Source of the DNA: an uncultured Oscillibacter sp. | Lineage (GTDB): Bacteria > Bacillota_A > Clostridia > Oscillospirales > Oscillospiraceae | Reading direction: 5' to 3' | Assembly: GCA_951800675.1 (NCBI GenBank) | Contig: CATOKC010000001.1 | Location: forward strand, 1 to 64,000 | Length of the DNA stretch: 64,000 bases | Part shown: positions 34,504-43,008 of the stretch, one piece after another | Position numbering within the stretch: the stretch's first letter is position 1 | How the letters are laid out: every line of letters begins with the position of its first letter | Notes under the pieces: generated by a model | The model's database searches: none | What the model was told of the DNA's origin: nothing | Seen by the model: only the letters and a program-made list of their open reading frames with translations | Translations under genes and position numbers: made by a program

Positions 34504-36741
34504 TTATTCCGTACGGACGGAAACTGGCTCCAGCTCTAAGGAAACCGCCTCCGAGGAAATCTCTTCCACGGAAGCCGGCTCCGAGGAAACCGGCTCTCCC
34601 TCCGGGGCGGGAAGGGCCTCCGTCTCTGCCGCCGGGAGCGTCTCCTCCTCCGAGCCAGACAGGGCCGGAGCGGGGTCCGGCGTTTTCCAATGATAGCTGG
34701 TCTTGTTAAAAAGCGGCTCGCAGACACAGAGAATGGCGGGCATGAGGAAAATGCTCACCAGCGCCGAGATCAGCGCGCCCCGGGCCAGCATAACGCAGAT
34801 GGCCCCGATGAGGTCGATGGAGGACACGAAGGACACCCCCAGGGTGGCGCAGAAGAGCACCAAGGCGCTGGTGACGATGGACGCGTCAGAGGAGGCGGCG
34901 GCAATACGGATGGCTTCCTCTCGGCCAAGGCCCTTTTTCAGCTCCTCCTGGAAACGGGAGGTCATCAAAATGGCGTAGTCCACCGTGGCCCCCAACTGTA
35001 CGCAGCTGATGATGGTGGGGGCGATGAAGGGAATCTCCGTGCCCAGGAAGTAGCAGCAGCCCTGATTGATGAAAATAGCCAGCTCAATGGTGGCTACCAG
35101 CACCAGAGGGACGGAGATGGACTTGAATACAAAGGCGATGATGAGGAAAATCGCCGCTACGGAGATATAGTTTGTCACCTGGAAATCCACTGCCGAGGTG
35201 TCGATCAAATCCCGGTACATGGCCCCCTCCCCGGTAATCATAGCGGAGGGGTCGTAGCTGTGGAGAATTTCATTCATGGCGTCCAGCTGGGCCGCTACCT
35301 CGTCCGTCGCGGGGGCGCAGCTGGAGTTAATCATCATCAGCTGCCACCCCTCCTGGCGGAGCATGTTCTTGAGGTCCTCCGGAATAAAGAAGTCCGGTAT
35401 GCCCACGCCCAGCAGCTTGTGGAAGGACACCACGGAGGTGATGCCGGGGACCTCCTCCATCCGGCGCTCCAGCTCCCCCATGTCGGCGGCGCTCAGATCG
35501 TCCCGAAGGACCACGAAGTGGCTGGTCGCCATATCGAAATCGTCCTTCAGCTTCTCGTTGCTGACGATGGACGGAAGGTCCCGGGGCAGGGATTCGTCCA
35601 GCTTGTAGTAGATGTCCGCGTGGCGCTGGGCGTAGACCGCCGGGAAAAACAGCAGCACTGTCAGCACCACCAGGGGGACCTTGTACCGGAGGATGAAGGC
35701 GTTGACCTTATCAAAGGAGGGAATCAGGGTCTTGTGCTTGTGCTTTCCGATCTGCTTGTCGAATATCAGCACCAGGGACGGCAGGACCAGGATTACCGTG
35801 GCCACCCCCAGGACCACGCCCTTGGCCATGACGATGCCGATGTCCCTTCCCAGGGTCAGCCGCATGAAGCACAGGGCCAGGAAGCCCGCGATGGTGGTCA
35901 TGCTGCTGCCGGAGAGGGAGCGGAAGGCGGCGATGATGGCCTGGGCCATGGCGTCCCGCTTGTCGTCATAGCGCTCCCGCTCCTCCTCGTAGCGGTGGTA
36001 GAGGAAGATGGAGTAGTCCATGGTCACGCCCAATTGCAGCACGGCGGCGATGGCTTTGGTGATGTAGGAAATCTGGCCTAAGAAGATGTTGCTTCCGAAG
36101 TTGTAGACCACGGCCATGCCGATGCTGGCCAGGTACACGAAGGGCAGGACGGTGGACTCCAGCGTCACGCTCATGGCCGCCAGCGCCAGCAGCACCGCCA
36201 GTCCCACGAAGATGGGCAGCTCCCCGTCCATCACGTCCCGGGTGTCCTTGATGACCACGGAGAAGCCCGCCAGGAAGCAGCGCTCGTTGCAGACGCTCCG
36301 CACCTGCCGGATGGCCTCCATGGTCTCGTCGGAGGCCCCGGGGTGGTCGTACTGAATCAGCATCATGGTGGCCTGGCCGGAGAAGAACATCTCCCGGAGG
36401 TCCGCCGGAATCATCTCCACGGGAACCTGGATGCCCACCAGATTGCTGAGCCACACGGCGCTGGACACGCCGGGGACGTCCTGAATGTCCTGAATCAGCT
36501 TGTTGGTATAGCCCGCGGGCATCCCCTCCACGATAAGCATGCTGGTAGCCGCCATCTGGAAGGGCTCCTCCAGAAGCTGCTCCCCCTGGGAGGAGGGCAG
36601 ATCCTGGGGCAGATAGGACAGGATGTCGTAGTTGATGCGGGTGGCGGCGTAGCCGATGAGAGAGGGAATCAGCATCAGCACGGCAATCAGGGCCACCAGC
36701 TTGGGCTTTCGGGTCAGCTTATGGGCGATCTTTTCAATCAT
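34504..36741 (-). CDS. RND-superfamily MMPL-type exporter
   Basis: 745 residues with about 12 membrane helices in two repeats: helix 1 (LVALIAVLMLIPSLIGYA), a large outer loop, five helices, then the same again. Each repeat has the Asp-Tyr pair of this class (LGVTMDYSIFLYHRYEEE and LGATVDYAILMTSRFQEE), probably the proton relay. The C-terminal ~65 residues are a Pro/Glu/Ser-rich cytoplasmic tail. It follows the exported coiled-coil gene after 16 bp and is probably its partner. MMPL proteins move lipids or siderophores or extrude drugs; the substrate here is unknown. Confidence 0.88.
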   Translation of the reverse strand: MIEKIAHKLTRKPKLVALIAVLMLIPSLIGYAATRINYDILSYLPQDLPSSQGEQLLEEPFQMAATSMLIVEGMPAGYTNKLIQDIQDVPGVSSAVWLSNLVGIQVPVEMIPADLREMFFSGQATMMLIQYDHPGASDETMEAIRQVRSVCNERCFLAGFSVVIKDTRDVMDGELPIFVGLAVLLALAAMSVTLESTVLPFVYLASIGMAVVYNFGSNIFLGQISYITKAIAAVLQLGVTMDYSIFLYHRYEEERERYDDKRDAMAQAIIAAFRSLSGSSMTTIAGFLALCFMRLTLGRDIGIVMAKGVVLGVATVILVLPSLVLIFDKQIGKHKHKTLIPSFDKVNAFILRYKVPLVVLTVLLFFPAVYAQRHADIYYKLDESLPRDLPSIVSNEKLKDDFDMATSHFVVLRDDLSAADMGELERRMEEVPGITSVVSFHKLLGVGIPDFFIPEDLKNMLRQEGWQLMMINSSCAPATDEVAAQLDAMNEILHSYDPSAMITGEGAMYRDLIDTSAVDFQVTNYISVAAIFLIIAFVFKSISVPLVLVATIELAIFINQGCCYFLGTEIPFIAPTIISCVQLGATVDYAILMTSRFQEELKKGLGREEAIRIAAASSDASIVTSALVLFCATLGVSFVSSIDLIGAICVMLARGALISALVSIFLMPAILCVCEPLFNKTSYHWKTPDPAPALSGSEEETLPAAETEALPAPEGEPVSSEPASVEEISSEAVSLELEPVSVRTE

Positions 36742-36757
36742 GGCGGCTCTCCTCCCG

Positions 36758-39676
36758 TCATTGGAAGACGCCGGTGACGGCGTTCCAGAAGTCCCGGAAC
36801 ATCTGGGTTACCCGGCCCCAGAAGGTGGTTTTTTCCTTCACGGCGGCGGACGCCTCGTCCTCCTCCGGCTTCTCCTCTTTGATTTCCTGGGTGCGGATAA
36901 GAATCTGAATGCTGGTGGGGGCGGGATTCCGCTCATCCGTCAGGGAGACCGGCTCCGCCGTGGCGTCCATCAGCAGGATGTTGTTCACATCTCCGGTGTA
37001 CTCGTTCCAGGTATCTTCAATGATTTGGGTAACGGTGTTTTTGGCCTCCTTCACCTGTTTGGTGGTGGCCAGGGCCTTGGCGGTCTGCCGCAGGGCGGCG
37101 GAGAGGCCCCGGAGGGACTGCTTCGTCCCCGCGTCCAGGTCTTTCCCCGTGGACCGGGCCAGATTCTCCGCGTCAGCGAGCAGGGTCTCCGCGTCCCGGA
37201 TGGTGGTCACGGCGGAGGCGCTGAGAGCCCCCGTGTTGGCCAGGGCCTCCTGAAGGGTGGGCTCATAGCCGTTCAGCACGGTCCGCAGGGCGTCCACGTC
37301 CTCCAGAATTTCCCGCAGGGTCCCGGCGGATTGTCCCAGGGCGGCCATCAGATCCTCCGCGTCGTCCAGATCCCGCAGCAGAATGTCCAGCTCCCCGCAG
37401 AGGTTCGCCAGGTCCCCCGCCACGGCGGCGGTGGGGCGCTTGATCTGGTTGAGGGAGGCGTTGAGCTGGCTTTGAATCGCGTCAATTCGAGCGGTGGCGC
37501 TATCCAGGCCGCTGGTGATGAGGTCCACCACAGCGCCGCCTACCGTGTCGTTTTCCGGGGGCTTGCCGGGGTTGGAGGGGGCGTCGGGATCAGAGGGAGC
37601 GCCGTCTCCCTCGCCGGGAGTCTCGGGTTTTCCGGAACCGCCGTCTCCGCTGGGGTTATTGTCCCCGCCGGAGCTGCCGTCTCCGCCGGAGCTGCCGTCT
37701 CCGCCGGAGCTGTCGTCTCCGCTGGAGTTGTCGTCTCCGCTGGAGCTGCCGTCTTGGCCGGAAGCTCCGCTGTCATCGCCATCCAGCGTTTCATAGACCA
37801 CCAGGCGAGCCGACATCTGTCCCTTTTTCAGCATCTCCGGCGTTCCAACATTCTCCTCCTCCGCGGGCGCTTCCTCCGGGGCGGAGGGCTCCTGTGGCTC
37901 CTCCGGGGCGGGCTGCTCCGATTCCTCCGGCACGGCGGATTCTTCCGGCGCTTCGGTTTCCGGGACTGCCGTCTCCGGGGGTCGCGGCAGGTCCGGGGTC
38001 TGAGGCGGCTCGGAAGGCTGGGGCTCTGTTGGGGCTTGAGGCAGCTCCGGGACTGGAGCTGCGGGAATGACAGCCTCCGAAACCGGGCGGTTCCGCAAAG
38101 TCGCCTTCCCGGAGACAGCGCCGCCAGCGCTGTAAATCAGCCAGAGGTCATTCATCTGCTTGGCCGTATCCGGGTCCTTGGTCACCTGTCCGCAGAAATC
38201 CCGGAAGTCCATATTTGTCTGCTGCTTCACTTCATGGAGCGTCTCCATCTGCTTGGCCGCCTCTAGGGCCGCCTGCTGTCCCGGAGGCACCGGGAGCCCG
38301 GCTTTGTCCGCGTCCAACAGCTGCTTCATGCCCGCCGCCTTGGCCTTGGCCTCCGCGCTTCCCACACCTTGGGCCTCCAGCATCTTCTGGAGGAAGGTCT
38401 CCGTATCCTCCGCGGCATAGGCGCCATGTACATTCTTCACCTTTTCCACCAACCCCCGGCTGTTGGTGGCAACACTGCCGCCACCCACGTGGACGCCGCC
38501 CAGGGCACTCTCCAGGCGGAGGAGGCTTCCCTCCATATCCGCCGCCAGGCCGATGACGCTCCGCAGATCATAGGTCCCCTGCTCCAAGCCGTACAGGGCC
38601 GTCTCCATCTCCGCCAGCTGGGCCTGTAGCGTCACGGTGGCGTCCACCATCTCGTTGAGGACAATCTTGGAGTCCGTCACCGTCTGGCTCAGGAGCTGTA
38701 CCCGCTGTTCCACCGGAGCCAGGATATCCGCCAGATTGCTCAGGTCCTCCCGAAGGCGGTCCGTGCCGCTGTACAGCGCGCCCTTGCCGCCGGAGAAGGT
38801 CTCCCGGGCCGCGTCCAGCTGATCCAGGCCCTTGGCGGAGGCGTAAAGGCCGTTCTGAATGTCCGCCAGGGCATCCAGCAGTTCATCCAAACTGCCGGAG
38901 AGGGCCCGGTAGTCCTCCTCCAGGTCGTCTTTCCGCTCACTGAGCTTGGCAATCTCCTCCAGCTGGGCCAGGGTAGCAGGCATCATCATCACGGTCAGGC
39001 CGCCGAAGGAGAAATCGTTGGAGCCCACCCGGATGGTGAAGTGCTGTTCCTCCCCAGGGAGGCAGAGGAAGAGAACGGTTCGCAGATTGCCCACCAGCTG
39101 GACCTGAGCGCCCTCTGCCTCCAGAGAGAGGATGTCGTCCTGGTTAAACAGGGCCGTGGCCGCCAGGGTGTAATTGTACCGGGCGTAGTCTCCGGCGTTC
39201 GCATTGGGCACAATATCCAGAAGGATTTCCACCACGCCCTGCTTCCCCGCCAGCTCCTCCGCCTTGGCGGGAACGCCGTTGAGGGTGTAGCGCAGAGTGA
39301 TGGTCCAGGGCAGGTCCTCAAAGGGCTTTTTTGTCTTGCCCTCGAAATAGAAGTGGTCCGGCACACCGCCGGTAAATTGGAAGGAGGTGCTCCCCTCCCC
39401 GCTGACCGGGACGGAATTGTCCGTAAGGTTCACCACCTCGTCATAGACGCCGTAGTCCGTCAGACGGTCCCGGCCGTTCATGGCGTAACTTTTTACCACG
39501 CTGCCCTCCAGGAGGTTTCCGTAGTAATCCAGCGTGGCGTAATACGCCTCGTCATAGGTGGGGGTCACGCCGTCGCCGATGGCCTCCGCCGCCGCGGCTG
39601 GCAGGGTCAGCGTCACGGTTAAAACCGCTGCCAAAGCCAGGGCGGACACACGTTTGCTCATGGTTTGCCAAGTCAT
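36758..39676 (-). CDS. Large exported coiled-coil protein of unknown function, RND partner
   Basis: 972 residues. Signal peptide (VSALALAAVLTVTLTLPAAA) cut near residue 30. Residues ~30-250 are a beta-rich domain, ~255-400 a long coiled coil (KLSERKDDLEEDYRALSG and repeats of Leu/Asp heptads). Residues ~545-720 are Pro/Glu then Ser/Gly/Asp low-complexity linkers. Residues ~730-900 form a second coiled coil, and the tail is basic and amphipathic. The shape recalls YhgE/Pip coiled-coil proteins but without their membrane helices. Good GGAGG site. As first gene with the RND exporter it could be a wall-spanning adaptor (inference). Confidence 0.7.
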   Translation of the reverse strand: MTWQTMSKRVSALALAAVLTVTLTLPAAAAEAIGDGVTPTYDEAYYATLDYYGNLLEGSVVKSYAMNGRDRLTDYGVYDEVVNLTDNSVPVSGEGSTSFQFTGGVPDHFYFEGKTKKPFEDLPWTITLRYTLNGVPAKAEELAGKQGVVEILLDIVPNANAGDYARYNYTLAATALFNQDDILSLEAEGAQVQLVGNLRTVLFLCLPGEEQHFTIRVGSNDFSFGGLTVMMMPATLAQLEEIAKLSERKDDLEEDYRALSGSLDELLDALADIQNGLYASAKGLDQLDAARETFSGGKGALYSGTDRLREDLSNLADILAPVEQRVQLLSQTVTDSKIVLNEMVDATVTLQAQLAEMETALYGLEQGTYDLRSVIGLAADMEGSLLRLESALGGVHVGGGSVATNSRGLVEKVKNVHGAYAAEDTETFLQKMLEAQGVGSAEAKAKAAGMKQLLDADKAGLPVPPGQQAALEAAKQMETLHEVKQQTNMDFRDFCGQVTKDPDTAKQMNDLWLIYSAGGAVSGKATLRNRPVSEAVIPAAPVPELPQAPTEPQPSEPPQTPDLPRPPETAVPETEAPEESAVPEESEQPAPEEPQEPSAPEEAPAEEENVGTPEMLKKGQMSARLVVYETLDGDDSGASGQDGSSSGDDNSSGDDSSGGDGSSGGDGSSGGDNNPSGDGGSGKPETPGEGDGAPSDPDAPSNPGKPPENDTVGGAVVDLITSGLDSATARIDAIQSQLNASLNQIKRPTAAVAGDLANLCGELDILLRDLDDAEDLMAALGQSAGTLREILEDVDALRTVLNGYEPTLQEALANTGALSASAVTTIRDAETLLADAENLARSTGKDLDAGTKQSLRGLSAALRQTAKALATTKQVKEAKNTVTQIIEDTWNEYTGDVNNILLMDATAEPVSLTDERNPAPTSIQILIRTQEIKEEKPEEDEASAAVKEKTTFWGRVTQMFRDFWNAVTGVFQ
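37655..37762. repeat. 18-bp tandem repeat encoding the Ser/Gly/Asp linker
   Basis: About six units of an 18-bp motif related to CCGCCGGAGCTGCCGTCT within the exported coiled-coil gene. The protein reads (S-S-G-G-D-G)n. Units diverge toward the ends. All units keep the frame, so copy number can change without breaking the protein. Confidence 0.75.
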
Positions 39677-39722
39677 AGTGATTCCTCCAAATAATCAATT
39701 TGTGTCAAATAAAAGATTTTTG

Positions 39723-39772
39723 TTGACTTATTGACTTAAGTCGATTATAGTAAAAGCAGGAAATTTGGTCAA
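39723..39772. promoter_or_regulatory. Overlapping divergent promoters with TetR-type operator
   Basis: Plus strand: TTGACT (39723-39728), 17 bp, TATAGT (39746-39751) for the tetR genes. Minus strand: TTGACC (39767-39772), 17 bp, TATAAT (39744-39749) for the exporter operon. The palindrome GACTTAAGTC (39733-39742) fills the plus-strand spacer and touches the minus-strand -10, so one bound repressor would block both. Confidence 0.75.
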
Positions 39773-39818
39773 TAGACAAAAGCGGGCAAATGCCTAATTT
39801 GTCCAAAGGAGGAATCTT

Positions 39819-40415
39819 ATGCTGAAAAACCCTGATGACCGCCGGGCTCGACGGTCCCGCAAACTATTAAAGGAGAGCCTTCTGGAGCTGATGAAGCAAA
39901 AAACCTTCGCCGACATCTCCGTCCGGGACGTAACCGACGCGGCGGATATGAACCGGGCCACCTTTTATCTTCACTACTCCGGCACTTTGGAGCTGCTGCA
40001 CAGCGTGGAGGAGGATTTGCTGGAGGAGCTCCAGGCACTGGTGGACGCCCATATGCAGGAAACCGTGGCCGTGGGCAGCGTAGCTCCTGTGTTTGAGCCG
40101 GTGCTGGACTTCACCATAGAAAACCGGGAGATCTGCACGGTCCTGTTTGCCAGCAGTGAGGCCAGCGGCTTCTTCCAGTCCATCCAGCGGCTGGTTCACC
40201 AGAATGGAGCTCTGCTGGTCAAAACCTGGTTCCATCCAGAGGACCCAAGGCTGACGGGCTACCTTCTAAACTTCCTGGCCTGGGGCTTCATCGGCCTTTT
40301 GGCGGAGTGGTTCGAAAAGGACATGGCCCTGCCCAAGGCAGAGCTTCTCTCCGCCGCCCAGCGCATGGCGGACGCAGCGGCCGCCGGGCTGTTTGAGGAA
40401 AGGAGGTCCTCATGA
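39819..40415 (+). CDS. TetR/AcrR-family regulator 1
   Basis: 198 residues. N-terminal helix-turn-helix: RKLLKESLLELMKQKTFADI, SVRDVTDAADMNRATFYLHY. The C-terminal ligand domain (TIENREICTVLFASSEASG, LLNFLAWGFIGLLAEWF) resembles TetR_C groups near dihydroxyacetone-type regulators. AAAGGAGG before the ATG. It probably represses itself and the divergent exporter operon through the GACTTAAGTC palindrome (inference). The next tetR gene overlaps by 4 bp. Confidence 0.88.
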   Translation: MLKNPDDRRARRSRKLLKESLLELMKQKTFADISVRDVTDAADMNRATFYLHYSGTLELLHSVEEDLLEELQALVDAHMQETVAVGSVAPVFEPVLDFTIENREICTVLFASSEASGFFQSIQRLVHQNGALLVKTWFHPEDPRLTGYLLNFLAWGFIGLLAEWFEKDMALPKAELLSAAQRMADAAAAGLFEERRSS

Positions 40416-40978
40416 TGTCCGCCTCTGCCAAGGAGGCCCTCCAGGCCGCCTTCCTCCGCCTGCTGGAGGAGCGTCCCCTTCGGGAAATCACCGTGAAGGA
40501 CATTGTACAAGCCTGCGGGGTCAACCGGAATACCTTTTACTATCATTTCAAGGACATCCCCGCCCTGCTGGAGGAACTGGTCACGGACCAGGCGAACCGT
40601 ATCATTGCCGCCCAGGGCCCGGTATTATCCCTGGCGGACTGCCTGGAGACCGCCGCCGGCTTTGCCCTGGAGCACCGACAGGCGGTGCTTCATATCAACC
40701 AGTCCGCTCATCGGGACCTGTTTGAGCGGAGCTTGATGGACGTATGCCGCCGGGTGGTGGAGGACTACGCCGCCGCGGCCGCTACCGGCGTTCCCATTGC
40801 CCAGGCGGACCGGGCCATCATCGTCCGGTTCTATCAGTGCGAGTGTTTCGGGCAAATCATGGCCTGGCTCAACGATGGGATGCGCTATGACCTGGGAAAG
40901 CAGTTCCGCCGCCTCTGCCAGTTGGGGGAGGGCATGACGGAGCGGATGCTGAAACGGGCGATGGAACCGAATCTATAA
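40412..40978 (+). CDS. TetR/AcrR-family regulator 2
   Basis: 188 residues. Helix-turn-helix LREITVKDIVQACGVNRNTFYYHFKDIP is followed (written in parts) by a C-terminal domain with RFYQCECFGQIMAWLNDGM. It overlaps the first TetR gene (ATGA), so both are made from one mRNA. The recognition helices differ (NRATFYLHY versus NRNTFYYHF), and they may form a heterodimer or sense two signals at the same promoter. ATG at 40412 or 40415; AGGAGG suits both. Confidence 0.87.
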   Translation: MMSASAKEALQAAFLRLLEERPLREITVKDIVQACGVNRNTFYYHFKDIPALLEELVTDQANRIIAAQGPVLSLADCLETAAGFALEHRQAVLHINQSAHRDLFERSLMDVCRRVVEDYAAAAATGVPIAQADRAIIVRFYQCECFGQIMAWLNDGMRYDLGKQFRRLCQLGEGMTERMLKRAMEPNL

Positions 40979-41358
40979 AAAGAGGAGGTAAAGGCCCCAC
41001 ATGCCTAAAACCACCAGGAATACAGGCACTCCCATCCCCTCTAAAAAATGTCCGTCCGGCCTTCCCGCCACATAGGACGCAAAGCAGGTCCCCCAAAAGG
41101 TCAGGAGGAACCCTCTTAAGAGGACCATGCCGGAAGTTCTACGGTTCGGCCGAGGATGATAGACGGACAGATAATGGCCCAGCAGCATGTAACCGATGGA
41201 CGCGTAGGTCATATTCATTCTCCACTGGACGGGAACCCCGCTCAGCAGCGTGAAGGGCCAGAAGGTCCGAACCGTCGGATAAAGAATCCCCAGCAGGAAC
41301 CACAGCGCCAGAGCGCATTCCAAAAGAGGGGCGGGCAGAAATACGAGAAACGGTCATA
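40973..41358 (-). pseudogene. Acyltransferase-3 membrane protein, C-terminal fragment
   Basis: About 125 codons with 3-4 helices. ASIGYMLLGHYLSVYHP and GFLLTFWGTCFASYV, then VPVFLVVLGMWGLYLLF, match the last third of acyltransferase-3 (OafA/WecH-like) proteins, normally ~350 residues. The frame opens upstream without a credible start and is cut at transposase debris. Its stop overlaps the end of the convergent tetR gene by 6 bp. The overlap shows how compressed this junction has become. Confidence 0.6.
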
Positions 41359-41439
41359 ACACGCCGTCCAGAGGAATTTGGGATTCCCGGCAGTCTGCGG
41401 ACGCTGAGGAAAGTGCGCGCGTACGACTGGAAACGGTAT

Positions 41440-41545
41440 CGGAAAAAGATATCAGACGGGAGTGTGTCGGATTATATGCGGCGCTGGGGATTGACCTGCC
41501 AGCGCCCGGTGAAGCGCACCCGGAAGCGGAATCCTTTTTGACCAT
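41440..41545 (+). pseudogene. IS630-type transposase fragment
   Basis: One frame reads SVSDYMRRWGLTCQRPVKRT, the typical IS630-family helix-turn-helix end. Nothing of the catalytic DDE domain remains. It abuts an IS3-type fragment on the other strand. Confidence 0.5.
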
Positions 41546-41549
41546 TATA

Positions 41550-41852
41550 CAACATAACCCATTGTTCCAGCTGTGATCTTGATTGCGGCTGATATTTTGT
41601 GCGGACCGCTTCTATACTCATCTGTCCAGACAGGTATAATTCTGCCGCTTGCTGTTTTACAATTGCTGGATAGTGATGATTCCCCGCACGATGGCGCAGC
41701 CCCTCCTCACCAAACAAATTATAATTCAGAAGCCATTTCTGCAATGTGCTGCGGTGCGCTCCAAATTTTTCTGCAATTTGATTGAGGCTTCCGGCTCCGG
41801 CATAGCGCTGTTCCACTGCGTGAATTTTCGTTTCCACTCTGATCAATGCCAT
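41550..41852 (-). pseudogene. IS3-family (IS150-like) OrfA fragment
   Basis: About 100 codons from an ATG at 41852: KIHAVEQRYAGAGSLNQIAE, FGAHRSTLQKWLLNYNLFG and AELYLSGQMSIEAVRTKYQ give the two helix-turn-helix units of IS150-type OrfA. After LEQWVMLYNGQK the frame enters the IS630 fragment, so the C-terminus and all of OrfB are lost. Not active. Confidence 0.6.
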
Positions 41853-41916
41853 AATAATGCTCCCCTCTGAGTAGTGTGCGACTTTTCTCGCTTTGTTTAC
41901 TCTATAGAGAGCATAT

Positions 41917-41949
41917 CAGCCGCATGATGCCATTGGCATCATGCGGCTG
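41917..41949. repeat. 33-bp near-perfect palindrome
   Basis: CAGCCGCATGATGCCA and TGGCATCATGCGGCTG are perfect 16-bp arms around one base. It lies between IS debris and the sugar kinase gene. No T run directly follows, so it is more likely a protein-binding site, IS-end remnant or palindromic repeat than a terminator. The rest of this 256-bp gap shows only the kinase promoter region. Confidence 0.7.
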
Positions 41950-42108
41950 TCCATTTTGTCCCTCTCCCAGGCCAGATCGCTTCCGATCGCGGAGGGGGCA
42001 TGTGATAATCTTTAACGGAAATCGTAAAAAACCGAATGAAATCCGAATTGCGGGGGAAAAAGCGGTGTGTTACATTGGTATTATCACATCACACAAGGAG
42101 GCGCTGGG

Positions 42109-43005
42109 ATGTTAGATTGCTTATTCATTGGCTCCACGACCAAAGACACCCTCCTAATGGTTGACACGCCACCGGCATCCGATCAGCGGATCGCCGCCAC
42201 GGCGGTTGTTCATACCTGCGGAGGCGTTGCGTCTGTGGCGGCCTCAGCCTTTCAAAAGCTGGGAGGGAAAACCGGGCTGATTACCGCCGTAGGGGGTCCC
42301 TCCGACGTGACGGATTTCATCCGGGCGGATATTGAGGCCAGGGGACTCCCGTACAGCCGGGTGATTGAAATTCCCGATGCGGATTCTCCCTTCAGCGCCA
42401 TTCAGGTGGAGCGGGACGGGAAGCGGTGCATCACCCATTTTGGCGGCTGCATCCGCCGCTTGACCTTGGATATGCTGGACAAGGAGGCCTTGCGGAACAC
42501 CGCCATGATCCATTTGGGGGGACTGGAGGACCGTTTTTGCGGGGAACTGGCCCGGTACTGTCGGGAGCATACGGAGGCGCTGCTCTCCGTGGACGGCGGC
42601 AATCTCTCCAGAGAGGCCACGGAGACGCTGCTGCCCTATATAGACGTGTTCATTCCCGACGATAAGACCGTGGCGAAAACCCTGGGCCTCTCTCCGGAGG
42701 ACGCCTGCCGCTATTACGCCGGAAAGGGTGTGAGGACGGCCTGTGTCACGCGGGGGGACGCGGGGGCCGTCGCCTTTCAGGAGGGCCGTTTTTATCGCGC
42801 GCCGCCGGTGAAGGTTTCCGCTGTGGACACGACGGGCGCGGGAGATAATTTCCACGGGGCGTTTCTATATTGCCTGACACAGGGCTGGGATTTGGAAAAA
42901 ACCCTGCGGTTCTGCAACGCCTTTGCGGGGCTGACGTGCCTAGGCCTGGGCGGCGTCGCGGCGGAACCGTCGCGGGAGGAAACTTTGAAGAAAATGGAGG
43001 AATGA
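42109..43005 (+). CDS. PfkB-family carbohydrate kinase
   Basis: 298 residues, ribokinase fold. Start LDCLFIGSTTKDTLLMVD, glycine pair region TCGGVASVAASAFQKLGG, and the catalytic C-terminal motif VDTTGAGDNFHGAFLYCL with the base Asp. It phosphorylates a sugar or sugar derivative with ATP. AAGGAGG precedes the ATG at 42109; the longer frame is rejected. Aldolase and dehydrogenase genes follow at once, so its product is probably a ketose phosphate that the aldolase splits (inference). Exact substrate unknown. Confidence 0.88.
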   Translation: MLDCLFIGSTTKDTLLMVDTPPASDQRIAATAVVHTCGGVASVAASAFQKLGGKTGLITAVGGPSDVTDFIRADIEARGLPYSRVIEIPDADSPFSAIQVERDGKRCITHFGGCIRRLTLDMLDKEALRNTAMIHLGGLEDRFCGELARYCREHTEALLSVDGGNLSREATETLLPYIDVFIPDDKTVAKTLGLSPEDACRYYAGKGVRTACVTRGDAGAVAFQEGRFYRAPPVKVSAVDTTGAGDNFHGAFLYCLTQGWDLEKTLRFCNAFAGLTCLGLGGVAAEPSREETLKKMEE

Positions 43006-43008
43006 GAG

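Noticed and set aside
37655..37762. CRISPR-like repeat series
   Set aside because: Units are contiguous without spacers and keep a coding frame; it is a protein-coding minisatellite.
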